Assembly (NCBI RefSeq): GCF_026410305.1
Contig: NZ_JAPMLQ010000001.1
Span: 372,001-436,000 of the forward strand
Source: Sulfitobacter sp. F26204
GTDB taxonomy: Bacteria; Pseudomonadota; Alphaproteobacteria; Rhodobacterales; Rhodobacteraceae
DNA length: 64,000 bases
Direction: 5' to 3'
A program made the translations under genes and the position numbers. Of the stretch, positions 1 to 8,035 are shown in pieces. Under the pieces are notes generated by a model. That model was not told where the DNA came from, searched no databases, and saw only the letters and a list, made by a program, of their open reading frames with translations. Within the stretch, counting starts at the first letter, position 1, and every line of letters begins with the position of its first letter.

Positions 1-632
1 ACGATGCCGAAGGTGGCCAGATCTTGATCGATGGTCAAGATCTGGCGGAGGTGAACCAGGACAGCCTTCGCAAGTGTATCGGGATGGTGCAACAGGACAG
101 TTCGTTGTTGCATCGTTCGGTTCGTGACAACATCCTGTATGGTCGACCCGACGCAACGGAAGCAGAGATGATTGCAGCGGCCAAGCAAGCGCAGGCCCAT
201 GATTTCATCCTTGACCTCTCGGACCCGGAAGGGCGCAGCGGATATGATGCTCGTGTTGGCGAGCGCGGTGTAAAGCTCTCTGGCGGGCAGCGTCAGCGTA
301 TCACACTGGCACGGGTTATCCTCAAGAATGCGCCGATCCTGCTGTTGGACGAGGCGACAAGCGCGCTTGACAGCGAGGTCGAAGCTGCAATTCAGGAAAC
401 TTTGTATGGGATGATGGCGGGCAAGACGGTGATTGCAATCGCACATCGCTTGTCGACCATTGCTGAAATGGACCGGATTATCGTGCTGGATGCGGGACGG
501 ATTGTCGAAGAGGGAACCCATAACGCGCTTTTGGCCAAAGAGGGCCTATATGCAGACTTCTGGGGCCGTCAATCGGGTGGTTTTCTGAAGCTTGATGAGG
601 AAATTGGAGAAGAACCGCGTGAAAATCTCTGA
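1..632 (+). CDS. ABC exporter half-transporter, ATPase end (5' cut by window)
   Basis: The reading frame is open from the first bases, so this is the C-terminal end of a larger protein. What remains is most of a nucleotide-binding domain: Q-loop GMVQQD, signature LSGGQRQR, Walker B ILLLDEATSALD and H-loop AIAHRLS. The Walker A motif and membrane domain lie before the window. The order matches type IV ABC exporters (MsbA/Sav1866 class), in which a six-helix membrane domain precedes the ATPase. All visible catalytic motifs are canonical. The next gene is a full-length paralogue that overlaps this one by a few bases, so the two probably form a heterodimeric exporter in the inner membrane. The substrate cannot be inferred. 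Confidence 0.9.
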   Translation, partial: DAEGGQILIDGQDLAEVNQDSLRKCIGMVQQDSSLLHRSVRDNILYGRPDATEAEMIAAAKQAQAHDFILDLSDPEGRSGYDARVGERGVKLSGGQRQRITLARVILKNAPILLLDEATSALDSEVEAAIQETLYGMMAGKTVIAIAHRLSTIAEMDRIIVLDAGRIVEEGTHNALLAKEGLYADFWGRQSGGFLKLDEEIGEEPRENL

Positions 633-2451
633 TTGGATAAATCCGTTCGCACCCGCCGACGGACCGCCTCCGCAAACGCTGGCTGCATTCATCCGCTGGA
701 GCCTTACCGGCGCATGGGGGGTATTGGTTCTGGCCGCGCTGTTGTCGGCAGTTGCAGGATTATTGGAAGCAGGCACCGCCTGGATTCTGGGCCGAGTCAT
801 CGACGCAACCATCAGCGCAGGCCCAGAGGCGTTCTTTGACGGGCGCAATGTCGGACTGATCCTTGGTGCGATTGCGTTCTTTCTGATTGCACGGCCTGTG
901 TTGTTTGCCATTTCGTCAGCAGCAAATTCGATTGTTGTCGGGCCCAACGTGAATCCCCTGGTTTTGTCGCGACTGCATCGTTGGACCTTGGGACAGAACG
1001 TCGGGTTCTTCGATGATGATTTTGCTGGCCGTATCGCGCAAAAGCAGATGCAGACTTCGCGTGCCGTTACCGACGTCGCGATCGAGATGATCAATGTGGT
1101 GGCCTTTGCGCTTGCGTCATTGTTCGGATCTGTGGCCCTGTTGGTTGCAATTGATTGGCGTGTGGCTGTTGGATTTGCTGCCTGGCTGGCGATGTATTTT
1201 GCGCTGATCAACTGGTTTCTTCCGCGTGTTCGCAAAAGATCTGCGGCCCGCGCCGGGGCCCGCGCGATGGTATCCGGTCAGGTCGTTGACACGATCACGA
1301 ATATCAAAACCGTCAAACTGTTTGCACATGCGGACCATGAGGACCGTGCGGCGCTCGGCGCGATGCAATCATTCCGGCATCGTGCCCTGGAATTTGGCTA
1401 TCTTGCCGCCGGTTTTCGTTTTGCTTTGATGAGTCTCGCCGGTCTGCTGCCTGTGCTGCTGATCGGTGGCACGATCCTGTTGTGGCAACGCGGTATTGCC
1501 ACGGAAGGCGATATTGTTGCATCTGGGGCGATTGCCATCCGGATTGCTCAGATGACCGGTTGGGTCAGTTTTACCTTGATGGCAATTTATTCCAATGTGG
1601 GTGAGATCGAAGATGGCATGAGAACGCTTACTCCTCCTGTCAGGGCGGACAATGCACAGGATGCGCAAGTGTTGGATGTTTCCGACGGTGAAATCGAACT
1701 GCGCCATCTCAGCTTTGCCTATGGGCGCCAAACAGGCGGTATCGAAGATGTTGATCTGACCATTGCCTCGGGTGAAAAACTTGGGATTGTCGGCGCTTCT
1801 GGAGCGGGCAAATCAACCCTCGTTGCCTTGCTTTTGCGGCTCTACGAAAGCGAAAAAGGCACAGTTCTGATTGATGGGGTCGACATTAGGGATGTGACCC
1901 AAGAAAGCCTGCGGCGCAATATTGGAATGGTCACGCAGGAAACGGCGATGTTTAATCGCTCTGCTCGGGATAACATTTTGTACGGGCGCCCGGATGCGAC
2001 CAAAGATGAAGTGATCGCAGCCGCCGAACGCGCCGAAGCGCATGAGTTCATTCAAGACCTGGAAGACCACAAGGGCAGGCGCGGCTATGATGCGCATCTG
2101 GGCGAACGCGGTGTGAAATTGTCGGGCGGTCAAAGACAAAGGATTGCTTTGGCGCGCGCCATTCTAAAAGATGCGCCTATCCTCATCCTGGATGAAGCGA
2201 CATCAGCGCTTGATAGCGAAGTCGAAGCGGCGATCCAAACAGCGCTGACTCGGGTGATGGAAGGCAAGACTGTGCTGGCCATCGCGCATCGGCTGTCAAC
2301 GTTGACAGAAATGGACCGGATCATCGTGATGGACGATGGACGTATCGTGGAAAGCGGAACCCATGAAGCGCTTTTGGCGCTTGATGGTCTTTATGCGCGA
2401 TACTGGCAGCGGCAGTCAGGTGGTTTTTTGAATGTAAGGGCTGCGGAATAG
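619..2451 (+). CDS. ABC exporter half-transporter (membrane domain + ATPase)
   Basis: This is a full-length exporter of about 610 residues. Residues 20-320 are a hydrophobic membrane domain. The ATPase follows with Walker A GASGAGKST near 391, Q-loop near 436, signature LSGGQRQR near 500, Walker B ILILDEATSALD near 520 and H-loop AIAHRLS near 553. I chose GTG at 619 because GGAG sits nine bases upstream. In-frame TTG 592 and ATG 595 lack a good ribosome site. Translation overlaps the upstream half-transporter by 14 bases, which suggests coupling and a heterodimer. Both ATPase sites look competent. Transported substrate unknown. Confidence 0.92.
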   Translation: MKISDWINPFAPADGPPPQTLAAFIRWSLTGAWGVLVLAALLSAVAGLLEAGTAWILGRVIDATISAGPEAFFDGRNVGLILGAIAFFLIARPVLFAISSAANSIVVGPNVNPLVLSRLHRWTLGQNVGFFDDDFAGRIAQKQMQTSRAVTDVAIEMINVVAFALASLFGSVALLVAIDWRVAVGFAAWLAMYFALINWFLPRVRKRSAARAGARAMVSGQVVDTITNIKTVKLFAHADHEDRAALGAMQSFRHRALEFGYLAAGFRFALMSLAGLLPVLLIGGTILLWQRGIATEGDIVASGAIAIRIAQMTGWVSFTLMAIYSNVGEIEDGMRTLTPPVRADNAQDAQVLDVSDGEIELRHLSFAYGRQTGGIEDVDLTIASGEKLGIVGASGAGKSTLVALLLRLYESEKGTVLIDGVDIRDVTQESLRRNIGMVTQETAMFNRSARDNILYGRPDATKDEVIAAAERAEAHEFIQDLEDHKGRRGYDAHLGERGVKLSGGQRQRIALARAILKDAPILILDEATSALDSEVEAAIQTALTRVMEGKTVLAIAHRLSTLTEMDRIIVMDDGRIVESGTHEALLALDGLYARYWQRQSGGFLNVRAAE

Positions 2452-2488
2452 CCTTGGGGTTGGTTCCGTAGCAGGCTAGAGCGGGCGC

Positions 2489-3742
2489 ATGACAGAATTT
2501 AAGATACGCAGGTTGGGCCATCACGGTGACGGAATTGCCGAGGGGCCGTTTTATGTACCGATGACATTGCCGGGCGAAGTCGTGACAGGTGAAACAGATC
2601 AGCAGACATTGACAGGGGTGCGCATTGTCACGCCTTCGGATGACCGTGTTTCCGCACCCTGCCGGCATTTCAAATCCTGTGGTGGTTGCAGCCTGCAACA
2701 TGCCTCGGATGAATTCGTTGCGGCCTGGAAGGTCGGGATTGTCCGGACGGCATTAGAGGCCCATGATCTGGAGACTGTATTCAAGCCAATTCTGACATCA
2801 CCGCCAAATTCACGACGGCGCGCGACCTTTGCTGCCAAGCGCACAAAAAAGGGCGCGATGGCAGGATTTTATGCCCGTGGATCCGATGTGGTCATCGAAG
2901 TACCGGATTGTCAGCTTTTGCATCCTGAATTGATGACAGGTCTGGATGCTGCCAAGGAACTGGCACTGGTTGGCGCAAGCCGCAAGGCAGCGCTGGCCGT
3001 GACGGTCACCCTTGCACCAAACGGTCTGGACGTTGCTGTTGCAATGGGCAAACCGTTGGACGGTCCCTTGCGTCAGAATCTTGCGGAACTCTGCGATCGG
3101 TTGAAATTGGCGCGACTGAGTTGGGAAAACGAAGTGATCGGCACTCGCAAACCGCCGTTTCAACGTTTTGGCAAAGCCGAGGTATTGCCGCCTCCAGGCG
3201 CTTTTTTGCAAGCAACTCAACATGGAGAGGCATCGCTTTTGTCTGCGGTGCGTGAAGCGATTGGTAATGCAGCGAATATTGCTGATCTGTTTGCCGGATG
3301 TGGCACCTTTGCCTTGCCGCTCGCGCAAACCGCCAGCGTTTATGCTGTTGAGAGCGACGCAGGCATGATCAATGCAATGGATCAAGGATGGCGCATGACC
3401 AAAGGGTTAAAACCGCTGAGAGTCGAAGCGCGAGATTTGTATCGACGTCCCGTGTTGCCGGATGAAATGCGTAAACTTGATGCAATCGTTCTTGATCCGC
3501 CACGATCCGGTGCCGAACGACAAGTTGTCGAAATATGCAAGTCTTTGGTGCCGCGGATTGCTTATGTATCTTGCAACCCGGTGAGTTTCGCCCGCGATGC
3601 GCAAATGTTGGTGAAAGCGGGATATTCGCTGGATTGGGTGCAAGTTGTGGATCAATTCCGATGGTCAGCGCATGTGGAACTTGCCGCTTGTTTCAGTATT
3701 TCAGGGAAACGGCCCTCAGACCTCAATCTCACGGCTTTTTGA
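2489..3742 (+). CDS. 23S rRNA/tRNA m5U methyltransferase family (RlmD/TrmA-like)
   Basis: A class I SAM-dependent RNA methyltransferase of the RumA/RlmD/TrmA family, 417 residues, which methylates C5 of uridine in RNA. The N-terminus holds the iron-sulfur cysteine set (C-x6-CGGC near residues 57-67) found in RlmC/RlmD enzymes. The SAM-binding motif DLFAGCGTF lies near 265. A conserved LDPPRSGA motif is near 335, and the catalytic cysteine lies in SCNP near 361. A separate TRAM domain is short or degenerate at the N-terminus. It is about 40 bases after the ABC gene and could be cotranscribed. The exact target nucleotide cannot be decided from sequence alone, so no symbol is given. Confidence 0.9.
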   Translation: MTEFKIRRLGHHGDGIAEGPFYVPMTLPGEVVTGETDQQTLTGVRIVTPSDDRVSAPCRHFKSCGGCSLQHASDEFVAAWKVGIVRTALEAHDLETVFKPILTSPPNSRRRATFAAKRTKKGAMAGFYARGSDVVIEVPDCQLLHPELMTGLDAAKELALVGASRKAALAVTVTLAPNGLDVAVAMGKPLDGPLRQNLAELCDRLKLARLSWENEVIGTRKPPFQRFGKAEVLPPPGAFLQATQHGEASLLSAVREAIGNAANIADLFAGCGTFALPLAQTASVYAVESDAGMINAMDQGWRMTKGLKPLRVEARDLYRRPVLPDEMRKLDAIVLDPPRSGAERQVVEICKSLVPRIAYVSCNPVSFARDAQMLVKAGYSLDWVQVVDQFRWSAHVELAACFSISGKRPSDLNLTAF

Positions 3743-3815
3743 ACGCGCTTTTTTTTGCTATGTGTTAGCGCAGTTAAATCGCGCCGGTAACATCCGGCTC
3801 AGAGGGCAATCGGGT

Positions 3816-4316
3816 ATGAAACGCAGAAATCTAATTCTTGGGGGCACCGCGCTGGTGGCGTTGGGAGCCTGTGGCGGTAATAGTAAATTCAAACGGTATA
3901 ACGGGCCGGAAGTCACCTATGTTGTTGTCAACAAAGGTACGCGCAACATGTATTTGCTGCATCATGACAAAGTCCTTGAAAGCTATCCAATCATGCTGGG
4001 GTTTGCCCCCTCTGGTCACAAAGAGATCGAAGGCGACGGTAAGACACCTGAGGGAATCTATTGGATAGACAGACGCAACCCGAACAGCCGGTTCCACTTG
4101 TCTTTGGGCATTTCCTATCCGAATGAACGAGATCGCGAACGTGCGCGCAGTTTGGGAAAATCACCTGGTGGCGACATCTTTATCCATGGCCAGCGCAACC
4201 CGCGTAAAAAGGACAAAGACGATTGGACCTGGGGCTGCATCTCTGTGACGAATGACCAGATCGAGCAGATTTACGCCATGGTCGGTGACGGCACGCCGAT
4301 ACAGATCAATCCCTGA
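3816..4316 (+). CDS. L,D-transpeptidase lipoprotein (YkuD domain)
   Basis: A 166-residue secreted peptidoglycan enzyme. The start at ATG 3816 puts a lipoprotein signal at the N-terminus (positive residues, a short hydrophobic stretch, then lipobox LGAC). The frame is open further upstream, but those residues do not resemble a signal. The YkuD domain follows. The conserved histidine lies in IHGQR (about residue 124) and the nucleophilic cysteine in TWGCIS (about residue 141). YkuD enzymes form 3-3 crosslinks or attach proteins to peptidoglycan in the periplasm. A second, distinct L,D-transpeptidase lies about 700 bases downstream, with a CAP-domain lipoprotein between them. Confidence 0.9.
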   Translation: MKRRNLILGGTALVALGACGGNSKFKRYNGPEVTYVVVNKGTRNMYLLHHDKVLESYPIMLGFAPSGHKEIEGDGKTPEGIYWIDRRNPNSRFHLSLGISYPNERDRERARSLGKSPGGDIFIHGQRNPRKKDKDDWTWGCISVTNDQIEQIYAMVGDGTPIQINP

Positions 4317-4345
4317 GGCGATCGGCCAGACAATGTTTTGGGCAG

Positions 4346-4855
4346 TTATTCGCCCATCACCAATGTCCACCAGATCTTACCACCTCTTTCCTGAAACCAG
4401 GCAAAGCCCATGTTGCGGGCGTCATCGTCCAGGATCACCCTGCGCGTGTCGGGTTGATCCATCCATGCGGCAAGCGTTTCAAGTTCTGATTCGTATGTTT
4501 CTGAAATCGTTTCGCCGACCAGTTTGCCGGGATAGCCGACTCGGGTGATGCGGTCGATCGGGGAAGAACCGTCCGAACCAAAGTGCCAAGGACGGTTTTG
4601 CACCGACATATCCCGGGAATGGGTTGCGGCAGCGGCATTCAGCTGAGGGTTGAGCGCAACCGCGGCATGACCGCTGGCCTGACGCAAAGCGTTTACTGAA
4701 TCAAGCATGCGGAATTGGATTTTTCCGGTGTCTGAACGATTGATCCTGTAGGCTTTAGGCAAGGGCTTGCCATCAGCACCCATTTTCGGAGCCGTCGGCG
4801 CACAGGCCGAGATTCCAACTGCAATTGCCAACAGGACAGATAAGATACGCAACAT
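4346..4855 (-). CDS. CAP (SCP/PR1-like) domain lipoprotein
   Basis: A 169-residue exported protein. With the start at 4855 it has a typical lipoprotein signal ending in ISAC. The frame extends 33 bases upstream, but those residues would spoil the signal. The mature part carries the bacterial CAP/SCP fold pattern: LDSVNALRQASG, then LNAAAATHSRDM, then an HFGSDGSS segment and a GETIS segment. Bacterial CAP proteins are secreted and of mostly unknown biochemical role. Some are linked to cell-wall or extracellular functions. It is convergent with the upstream L,D-transpeptidase and divergent from the downstream one, which suggests an envelope-related job but does not prove it. Confidence 0.85.
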   Translation of the reverse strand: MLRILSVLLAIAVGISACAPTAPKMGADGKPLPKAYRINRSDTGKIQFRMLDSVNALRQASGHAAVALNPQLNAAAATHSRDMSVQNRPWHFGSDGSSPIDRITRVGYPGKLVGETISETYESELETLAAWMDQPDTRRVILDDDARNMGFAWFQERGGKIWWTLVMGE

Positions 4856-4954
4856 GAGATCGCTCCAACCACTTTGATTGCCCCTCACTATCCTGCGAGG
4901 CGTTGCAGTTCAAACGCACATCGGCGTTACCATGCCAGTTGACACTTGTTTGAT

Positions 4955-4983
4955 TTGATACTGCGTCTTTCGGGTCATATATT
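4955..4983 (+). promoter_or_regulatory. Putative sigma70-type promoter for the L,D-transpeptidase at 5022
   Basis: TTGATA (4955-4960) and TATATT (4978-4983) are separated by exactly 17 bases and point to the gene starting at 5022. A second, perfect TATAAT lies at 4987-4992 but has no good -35 partner. This is pattern matching only. Confidence 0.45.
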
Positions 4984-5021
4984 ACCTATAATCCAAAAAG
5001 TTCAAAGCGATGGGGACAACG

Positions 5022-5633
5022 ATGTCTGACAAGCGATTTAATATAAAGAGCCGACGCAGCTTTCTGGCCGGTAGTGCAGCGATGCTTGCGACCCCGGCAC
5101 TGGCGCAATCTAACGCCGCGGTCAATTCTGCGGCAACGACTCAGACCGAGCGCGATATCACCGAGGTCGTGCGGCGCAATATCTCAAGCTTTCGCACACT
5201 GAATTGGCAGCCCTACTTTGATAATACGAACAAGGGTGCAATTCTTGTCGATATTGACAGCCGTGCGGTGCATTTCTGGTCGGAAGATCAGAGCATCTAC
5301 AAGCTTTACCCCTCAAGCGTGCCGTTAACGCCTGATTTGACGCGCCGCGGCCGCACGCGGGTCATTCTCAAAGATCCCAAGCCATCCTGGCGTCCGACTC
5401 CCTCCATGCTGGAGCGCAATCCAGAGTGGCCGCCCTTTATTGGGCCTGGGCCTGAGAATCCACTTGGCACACGATCTTTGCATCTGAGCTGGACCTATTA
5501 CCGTATCCACGGGACACATGATACCCGCAAGATCGGGCGCAAATCATCCAACGGTTGCATCGGTCTGTATAACGAGCATATCGAAGAGCTTTATGAGATG
5601 GCCCAGGTGGGTACTCAAGTGTTGCTAATTTGA
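5022..5633 (+). CDS. L,D-transpeptidase with Tat-like signal (YkuD domain)
   Basis: A 203-residue periplasmic enzyme. The N-terminus has a twin-arginine-like signal (SRRSFLAGSAA followed by a cleavage-like ALA-Q). The YkuD domain ends in the catalytic segment RIHGTHD followed by SSNGCIGL, with the nucleophilic cysteine at about residue 179. I chose ATG 5022 because GGGGA lies about five bases upstream. ATG 5010 is in frame but has no ribosome site. Homologues with the ErfK/YbiS layout link peptidoglycan stems or attach lipoproteins. The gene has its own promoter and differs clearly in sequence from the lipoprotein enzyme at 3816, so the two are not a recent duplication. Confidence 0.9.
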   Translation: MSDKRFNIKSRRSFLAGSAAMLATPALAQSNAAVNSAATTQTERDITEVVRRNISSFRTLNWQPYFDNTNKGAILVDIDSRAVHFWSEDQSIYKLYPSSVPLTPDLTRRGRTRVILKDPKPSWRPTPSMLERNPEWPPFIGPGPENPLGTRSLHLSWTYYRIHGTHDTRKIGRKSSNGCIGLYNEHIEELYEMAQVGTQVLLI

Positions 5634-5734
5634 CGACATCGTGCTGCTTGTGGGGCAAAACGGCTGAATCCGGGTTTGCAATCCTTCGGTTATGCTGTTT
5701 AGAAAGTCATACGAGGTAAGTCTTGGGCGCGTGC

Positions 5735-5746
5735 GCACAATTGTGC
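5735..5746. promoter_or_regulatory. Perfect 12-base palindrome upstream of small secreted protein gene
   Basis: GCACAATTGTGC is perfectly palindromic and lies 28 bases before the start codon at 5775. It could be an operator or simply chance. No regulator is identified. Confidence 0.3.
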
Positions 5747-5774
5747 TGTACGCCTTTTATCGGAGGTTATAACT

Positions 5775-5957
5775 ATGAAAAAACTCGTTCTCGCGGCTGC
5801 TCTGACAGCTGCTGCATCGACTGCATATGCCGGTTCTTTGGCAGATCCAATCATCGAAGCACCAGTAATTGTTGAAGAAGCATCAGGTTCTTCCGGTGGT
5901 ATCGTTCTGCCATTGATCCTGTTGGCTCTGGTTGCTGCGGCTGTTGCTACCGATTAA
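5775..5957 (+). CDS. Small exported protein, 60 residues, unknown function
   Basis: A clear small gene. GGAGG is well placed before ATG 5775, and a strong intrinsic terminator follows 22 bases after the stop. The protein has a signal peptide (MKKLVLAAALTAAA, cleavage likely after AYA), a short acidic and serine/glycine-rich middle, and a C-terminal hydrophobic stretch (about residues 42-58) ending in ATD. The mature product would be a tiny periplasmic or membrane-attached peptide. I recall similar short proteins near hemH in Rhodobacteraceae, sometimes labelled ferrochelatase by mistake, and it has no ferrochelatase features. Function unknown. Confidence 0.82.
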   Translation: MKKLVLAAALTAAASTAYAGSLADPIIEAPVIVEEASGSSGGIVLPLILLALVAAAVATD

Positions 5958-5979
5958 TCGGAAACGACAATCCAAATGG

Positions 5980-6010
5980 AAAAGGCGGTACTTCGGTACC
6001 GCCTTTTTTG
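5980..6010 (+). terminator. Rho-independent terminator after the 60-residue protein gene
   Basis: A 12-base perfect stem (5980-5991 with 5996-6007) is closed by a TTCG tetraloop and followed by a T run. It is also bounded by A residues and could serve the convergent hemH transcript from the other side. Confidence 0.9.
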
Positions 6011-6079
6011 TATTTTACAGATGGTCGCGGGCACTGAGCTGTTGCATGAAACCGAATCTTACAAACCGCCGGTCGACCG

Positions 6080-7126
6080 TCAGTCGCACCAGCCCTTCAG
6101 GTTTTCTTCGATCGTCGCAGTCAGCGCCTTGATATGCAGGTCATCATCGTTGAGGCAGGGGACATAGGTGAACTGTTCGCCCCCGGCTTCTTCGAAACTC
6201 TCTTTGATTTCTTCGTTAATTTCTTCCAGTGTTTCGATACAGTCGGCTGAGAAGGCAGGCGCACAGATGGCGATATTCTTGTTTCCGGCCTCGGCTTGTC
6301 TTGCGACTTCTTCGACAGTGTAAGGCTGTAACCATTCCTCGGGCCCGAACTTGGACTGAAAAGTCGTCATAATCTCGGTATCTTTCCAGCCAAGGCGTTC
6401 CTTTAACAGGCGCGTCGTTTTCTGACACTGACAATGGTAAGGGTCGCCTTCCATCAAATAGCGCACCGGCAGCCCGTGGTAAGAACAAATAAGTATGTCC
6501 GGCCGCGTTTCGATCTTGGAGTAGGCCATCTCGATCGAAGCTGCGAGCGCTTCGATGTAATCGGGACGCTCAAAATAAGGTTCGACGACACGGGCGATGG
6601 GCTGCCACTTTTCTCGACTCAAGGCGGCAAAGAAGGCGTCGCATGCAGTTGCCGACGTGGCACCAGCGTATTGCGGGTAAAGTGGGAAAAACAGGATCTT
6701 TGTGCATCCTGCCGCAGTCATAGCGGCCACTTTCGATTTGGTCGATGGATTGCCATAACGCATGCAGAAATCGACCATTACGTCATCGCCATAGCGCGCT
6801 TTCATCGCTGTCTGTATTTTTGCTGTCTGCGCTTTGGTGATGGTCATCAAGGGGCTTTCACCTTCGGCATGGTTCCAAATGGATTTATACGCCGCGCCCG
6901 AAGTGAAAGGACGTTTTGTCAGGATGATCGCTTGCAACAACGGTTGCCAAAGCCATGGACTGTAGTCGATCACTCGTTGGTCCGAGAGAAATTCGCTCAG
7001 ATAGCGACGCATGGACCAATAATCATAATTGTCAGGTGTGCCGAGGTTGGCCAGCAATATGCCCACACGTTGCGCAGGAAGAGTTGGGTGGTCGTTGTCT
7101 TTTGGTGCTGGCCTCTTGGCTTGCAT
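6080..7126 (-). CDS. hemH: Ferrochelatase
   Basis: Inserts ferrous iron into protoporphyrin IX, the last step of protoheme synthesis. The 348-residue product shows the family pattern: ILLANLGTPDN near the start, YPQYAGAT in the middle, the metal-site histidine in ICSYHGLPVRY, and FQSKFGPEEWLQPYT near the C-terminus. I chose ATG 7126 because AAGGAA lies just upstream. The frame stays open to 7243, but those residues are not family-like. It is monocistronic by appearance and converges on the terminator at 5980-6010. Heme made here would supply, among others, the cytochrome bc1 proteins encoded near the end of the window. Confidence 0.95.
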   Translation of the reverse strand: MQAKRPAPKDNDHPTLPAQRVGILLANLGTPDNYDYWSMRRYLSEFLSDQRVIDYSPWLWQPLLQAIILTKRPFTSGAAYKSIWNHAEGESPLMTITKAQTAKIQTAMKARYGDDVMVDFCMRYGNPSTKSKVAAMTAAGCTKILFFPLYPQYAGATSATACDAFFAALSREKWQPIARVVEPYFERPDYIEALAASIEMAYSKIETRPDILICSYHGLPVRYLMEGDPYHCQCQKTTRLLKERLGWKDTEIMTTFQSKFGPEEWLQPYTVEEVARQAEAGNKNIAICAPAFSADCIETLEEINEEIKESFEEAGGEQFTYVPCLNDDDLHIKALTATIEENLKGWCD

Positions 7127-7205
7127 TGAGCGTTCCTTCGAAAAATCCATGTCGACGGTTCTTAGAGATGATGGCCGGTGATAGGTAGAGACATTGTTCC
7201 GATCG

Positions 7206-8024
7206 TCAAATGGGTAACTTTGTCTCATCTGTTCCCAAGGCATCCGCCAACCGCTGTTGAGCAGAGCCAGGGCGCAGCGGTTTGGGCTGATTTTCGGCAG
7301 GGGCCCAACCGGTCAGGAAAATCAGTTCGAATGTGGCGGTGATCCTGTCCTCGCCTGTGGCGAAATTTTCTTGATACAAATGCGCGGCGGTTTCGAGTAC
7401 GGCGCGGCGTGTGGGCCGGCGCAGGCGCCCGGTGAGCGCATTGGTTTCGCCCATTGCCCTGAGGTCGCGCATCAAGTCCCAGGTATCCTGATATTGAACA
7501 TTGTAGGTCAGGCTGTCGGCAACTGGCAGGGCAAAGCCTGCGCGCTGCAGCAACCCGCCCATGTCGCGTAGATCACCCATAGGCGCGACACGGGGTGACA
7601 GGCCACCGGTCACATCCGCCTCTGCCTGACCCAGACATGCGCGCAATTCGTGCAAAGTCTGACCGCCAAAGGCAACGCTTAGGAATAATCCGTCGGGCTT
7701 GAGCGCGCGGCGACACTGAACAAGCTGACCGACTGGATCATTCGCCCAATGCAGTGCCATCGCATGGATAACCAAATCATGTGCCCCAACTTCGAGCGTC
7801 AGCGTCTCTGCGTCAGGAACGATATGTGCCGTTGGATGCCGCCCTGACCAGATGTCCGGGGCACCTGTCACCAGGGCAGTGGAGTTAAACGACATGTTAA
7901 CCATATCTATACGATCCTGCACCTCATCGGCGGCGGCTTGGTGCAGAAACATCGCATTATGATCAGCGCGGTGGCGATAACGCGCAAGTGTCTGCATGTC
8001 GGTCATTTGAACAGGCTGTGTCAT
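7206..8024 (-). CDS. NDUFAF5/BioC-like SAM-dependent methyltransferase-fold protein
   Basis: A 272-residue class I methyltransferase-fold protein. The segment MALHWANDP followed by RRALKPDGLFL and FGGQTLHELR is characteristic of the NDUFAF5 group, the complex I assembly factor that hydroxylates an arginine of the PSST/NuoB-type subunit in mitochondria. Automatic annotation usually calls the bacterial members BioC-like. The N-terminal glycine-rich SAM loop is weak, which fits the group's unusual chemistry. Its start codon is only 11 bases from the start of the divergent comF gene. A role in respiratory complex I maturation is inferred from family, not shown here. Confidence 0.8.
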   Translation of the reverse strand: MTQPVQMTDMQTLARYRHRADHNAMFLHQAAADEVQDRIDMVNMSFNSTALVTGAPDIWSGRHPTAHIVPDAETLTLEVGAHDLVIHAMALHWANDPVGQLVQCRRALKPDGLFLSVAFGGQTLHELRACLGQAEADVTGGLSPRVAPMGDLRDMGGLLQRAGFALPVADSLTYNVQYQDTWDLMRDLRAMGETNALTGRLRRPTRRAVLETAAHLYQENFATGEDRITATFELIFLTGWAPAENQPKPLRPGSAQQRLADALGTDETKLPI

Positions 8025-8035
8025 GGGGAACCATT

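Noticed and set aside
546-1235. Long minus-strand frame (229 codons) inside the ABC transporter gene
   Set aside because: It is a shadow of a strongly supported gene. It is Ser/Thr/Ala/Arg-rich with no family pattern.
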